A DNA stretch of 48,132 bases. Origin: Haemophilus sputorum CCUG 13788 (lineage in GTDB: Bacteria > Pseudomonadota > Gammaproteobacteria > Enterobacterales > Pasteurellaceae). The position numbers were made by a program, and so were the translations under genes. Below are positions 46,081 to 48,132 of the stretch, in pieces; the first letter of the stretch is position 1; each line of letters begins with the position of its first letter. The notes under the pieces were generated by a model, which made no database searches, was not told the origin of the DNA, and saw nothing but the letters and a program-made list of their open reading frames with translations. The stretch is from the NCBI RefSeq assembly GCF_000238795.1, contig NZ_AFNK01000004.1, forward strand, positions 1-48,132, written 5' to 3'.

Positions 46081-48132
46081 ATGAACAAAGTCTTTAAAGT
46101 TATTTGGAACCACGCAACCCAAACGTGGACGGCGGTTTCCGAATTAGGTCATGCAAAAGGCAAGACTAAATCACAAAAAATTGCAAAATTAACAGCTGTA
46201 GCTGGTGCAGTAATAAGCTCGGTGGCGATTTCACAGGGCGCACAGGCAGCGACTAATTTAAATGAACTTGCAAATCTTGGTATTGAACTTAGAAATAGTA
46301 AACTCGTTATTACTCCAAATGCTCGTCCGGGCAACTCTGCAACCGATAATTCTATTGTTGTAGGTTATCAAAACACAGCGAGTGGCACTGGCGATGGTAA
46401 AACGATTTACGGTGCGAACAATACTGTATCAAGTGATGCAGGTGTTGCTGTAGGTAATAATAACATTGTGAGAGGTGGTGCATCTGTTGCTATGGGTACA
46501 AGTACTCAAGCGACAGGTGAAGCAACTGTTGCAATCGGTAACTTAGCAAATGCAACAATGATTCGTACAGTGGCGATTGGTAACAATGCTAATGCAACAA
46601 ATGTGAATGCGACAGCAATTGGTGACAGAGCTCAAGCTGCTGGCCAAGATACTGTTGCTATTGCAAGTCGTACTCAAGCAACTAGCCATTTAGCGATTGC
46701 AATTGGTAAACAAGCTGCATCTAATTCAGGTTTAAAACCAGGTGTAGATAGAGAGAACAATACTGATAAAGAGTCTTCTACCATTGCTATTGGTGCATTT
46801 GCTGAGGTAGCTCCTGAAGCGCAAAGTGTATATGCTGGTTCTCAGGGAAGTAATAGTGTGGCAGGTACTGCGCTAGCGGCTGTTGCATTGGGTGAAAAAG
46901 CTCGTTCTACACGTGATGGTGCAGTAGCTGTGGGCTCAAAAGCACATGCATATGGCGATAACTCTATCGCAATCGGTTCTTTTGCTAGACCAAACACTGG
47001 TGCAACTAATGTAAACTCAATTGCAATTGGTTCTTCATCTAAATCTGATGGTTTTTCATCAGTAGCAATTGGTGGTGGTTCTCAAGCAACTCATGACCAC
47101 GCAATTGCAGTAGGTCGTACAGCTAAAGCAACTAAAGAAGATGCAACAGCAATCGGTTACAATGCGGCGGCATCTAAAAATAATGCAACAGCAATTGGTC
47201 GTGAAGCAGTGGCTTCGGCTAATAATTCAACAGCAATTGGCTTACAATCTAATGCAAGTCGTGAAAACAGCGTAGCGTTAGGTAACGGTTCTAATACTGA
47301 TAATAAATATGAGCCTACAGATACTGCAACAGTTGGTCGCTATACTTATTCTGGCTTCGCAGGTAACAATAGTACATTAGGTGAAGGCGCTGTAGTTTCT
47401 GTGGGTTCTGCAGGTAAAGAGCGTCAAATTCACCATGTTGCGGCAGGTCGTATTTCTTCAACTTCAACAGATGCGATCAATGGTTCGCAATTATATATGG
47501 TGGCAGATGCACTTTCTAACCACCATTGGAAGGCTCGTGGTAATGGTACTCCGGTTTCAAGCGTTTATAACGGTGATGTTGTTGATTTCATAAATGGTAA
47601 GGCTACAACAGCTCAAGTAACGTATACCCCAGAGACGAAAGATAGTACTGGTAACGTGATTAAGCCAGCTGTAACATGTGTTACATACCATGCAAATATT
47701 GAAGCTGGCAACAATATTACTGTTACCTACGATGAAGCGAATAACAAATATATCATTGCAGCAAAAGATGGCGCTAAAGGTAAAGATGGTGTTGATGGTA
47801 AGAGCGTTACTGCAACTGTAACCAATAACAATAATGGTACTCATACACTTACTGTTAATAATAGCGACGGCACAACAACCACAACCATTATTAGAGATGG
47901 TGCTGTAGGTGCAACAGGTGCTAAAGGTGATACTGGTGCTAAAGGTGACACTGGTGCTAAAGGTGACACTGGCGCTAAAGGTGATGCTGGTGCAACAGGT
48001 GCAGCAGGTAAAAATGCAGAAGCTAAAGTTGTAGATAACAACAACGGCACACACACAGTAACTATCGTAGATGGCAACGGTCAAACCACTTCAACTATCG
48101 TGAAAGATGGTGCGACAGGTGCTAAAGGTGAC
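46081..48132 (+). CDS. Trimeric autotransporter adhesin, 5' part (cut by the window end)
   Basis: Open in frame from ATG 46081 to the last base, 684 codons with no stop. Residues 1-24 are an extended signal peptide region (MNKVFKVIWNHATQTWTAVS), and the signal peptide ends near residue 57 (QGAQAA). Residues about 90-430 are YadA-like head repeats of the xAIGxxAxA kind (VAIGNNANA, TAIGDRAQA, IAIGSFARP). The neck is at about 441-472 (HHVAAGRISSTSTDAINGSQLY). After a small domain come collagen-like Gly-X-Y stretches (residues about 564-574 and 607-640). The membrane anchor lies outside the window. RBS TAAGGAA is rather far from the ATG. It probably mediates adhesion to host cells or matrix. Confidence 0.9.
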   Translation, partial: MNKVFKVIWNHATQTWTAVSELGHAKGKTKSQKIAKLTAVAGAVISSVAISQGAQAATNLNELANLGIELRNSKLVITPNARPGNSATDNSIVVGYQNTASGTGDGKTIYGANNTVSSDAGVAVGNNNIVRGGASVAMGTSTQATGEATVAIGNLANATMIRTVAIGNNANATNVNATAIGDRAQAAGQDTVAIASRTQATSHLAIAIGKQAASNSGLKPGVDRENNTDKESSTIAIGAFAEVAPEAQSVYAGSQGSNSVAGTALAAVALGEKARSTRDGAVAVGSKAHAYGDNSIAIGSFARPNTGATNVNSIAIGSSSKSDGFSSVAIGGGSQATHDHAIAVGRTAKATKEDATAIGYNAAASKNNATAIGREAVASANNSTAIGLQSNASRENSVALGNGSNTDNKYEPTDTATVGRYTYSGFAGNNSTLGEGAVVSVGSAGKERQIHHVAAGRISSTSTDAINGSQLYMVADALSNHHWKARGNGTPVSSVYNGDVVDFINGKATTAQVTYTPETKDSTGNVIKPAVTCVTYHANIEAGNNITVTYDEANNKYIIAAKDGAKGKDGVDGKSVTATVTNNNNGTHTLTVNNSDGTTTTTIIRDGAVGATGAKGDTGAKGDTGAKGDTGAKGDAGATGAAGKNAEAKVVDNNNGTHTVTIVDGNGQTTSTIVKDGATGAKGD
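47917..47988 (+). repeat. Four 18-bp tandem repeats encoding GAKGDT
   Basis: GGTGCTAAAGGTGATACT and near copies follow head to tail four times within the adhesin gene. A similar GGTGCTAAAGGTGAC occurs at the window edge, so the repeat family continues beyond it. Units are multiples of three, so gain or loss keeps the frame. Confidence 0.85.

Noticed and set aside
47557-48084. Minus-strand frames rich in Ser/Thr/Cys or Pro/Val/Ala opposite the adhesin
   Set aside because: They are antisense to the open adhesin frame and reflect its repeat structure.

Overview
The window is about 48 kb of AT-rich Pasteurellaceae chromosome carrying mostly typical Haemophilus/Actinobacillus genes. DNA-uptake signal sequences (USS) are scattered throughout with the core ACAAGCGGT (reverse ACCGCTTGT). 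This is the Actinobacillus pleuropneumoniae ('Apl') type, not the AAGTGCGGT type of H. influenzae. The Apl-type USS, a SatABCD-like sialic acid importer, a Hap/IgA1-protease-like autotransporter and a trimeric adhesin together suggest a mucosal member of the Apl/H. ducreyi/H. parahaemolyticus branch. The species is an inference.

Layout. (1) 1-11.5 kb, housekeeping: lptF-lptG, dnaE and pepD on the minus strand; pepA and CRP-controlled aspA on the plus strand; then a secreted protein with two LprI-like domains (minus). (2) 11.5-17.1 kb, a complete type II-C CRISPR-Cas locus. A tracrRNA gene on the minus strand diverges from cas9, followed by cas1, cas2 and an array of 13 full repeats plus one degenerate terminal repeat, with 13 spacers of exactly 30 bp. 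Every full repeat ends, in crRNA sense, with a consensus extended -10 box, so each crRNA can be started individually. (3) 17.2-22.8 kb: bcr-rsuA, menC, metG and a small lipoprotein. (4) 23.1-27.6 kb: a 1490-residue S6-family autotransporter with an unusually long helical linker. (5) 27.6-37.3 kb: a sialic acid island with satABCD on the minus strand diverging from an SGNH hydrolase gene, nanE, nanK, nanA and nagB. A shared control region holds a CRP site and a perfect 15-bp palindrome. (6) 37.5-45.8 kb: pckA, three glycosyltransferase genes, cysS, cca and ppiB. (7) 46.1 kb to the window end: the 5' part of a trimeric autotransporter adhesin with YadA-like head repeats and a collagen-like Gly-X-Y segment, cut by the window edge.

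How the genes work together. SatABCD would import N-acetylneuraminate. NanA splits it into pyruvate and ManNAc, NanK phosphorylates ManNAc, NanE epimerises it to GlcNAc-6-P, and after deacetylation NagB yields fructose-6-P. The deacetylase gene nagA is not next to nagB here. The SGNH protein at the head of the operon is a candidate cytoplasmic sialate O-acetylesterase. The glycosyltransferases probably modify lipooligosaccharide or another surface glycan. The two autotransporters are surface adhesin/protease factors.

The most unusual points are regulatory. A strong terminator-like hairpin separates cas9 from cas1-cas2. The LprI-like gene begins 17 nt after the tracrRNA terminator with no room for its own promoter. 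A 24-bp tandem repeat runs into the autotransporter promoter. An operator-like palindrome lies upstream of the nan operon. No tRNA, rRNA or insertion sequence was seen.
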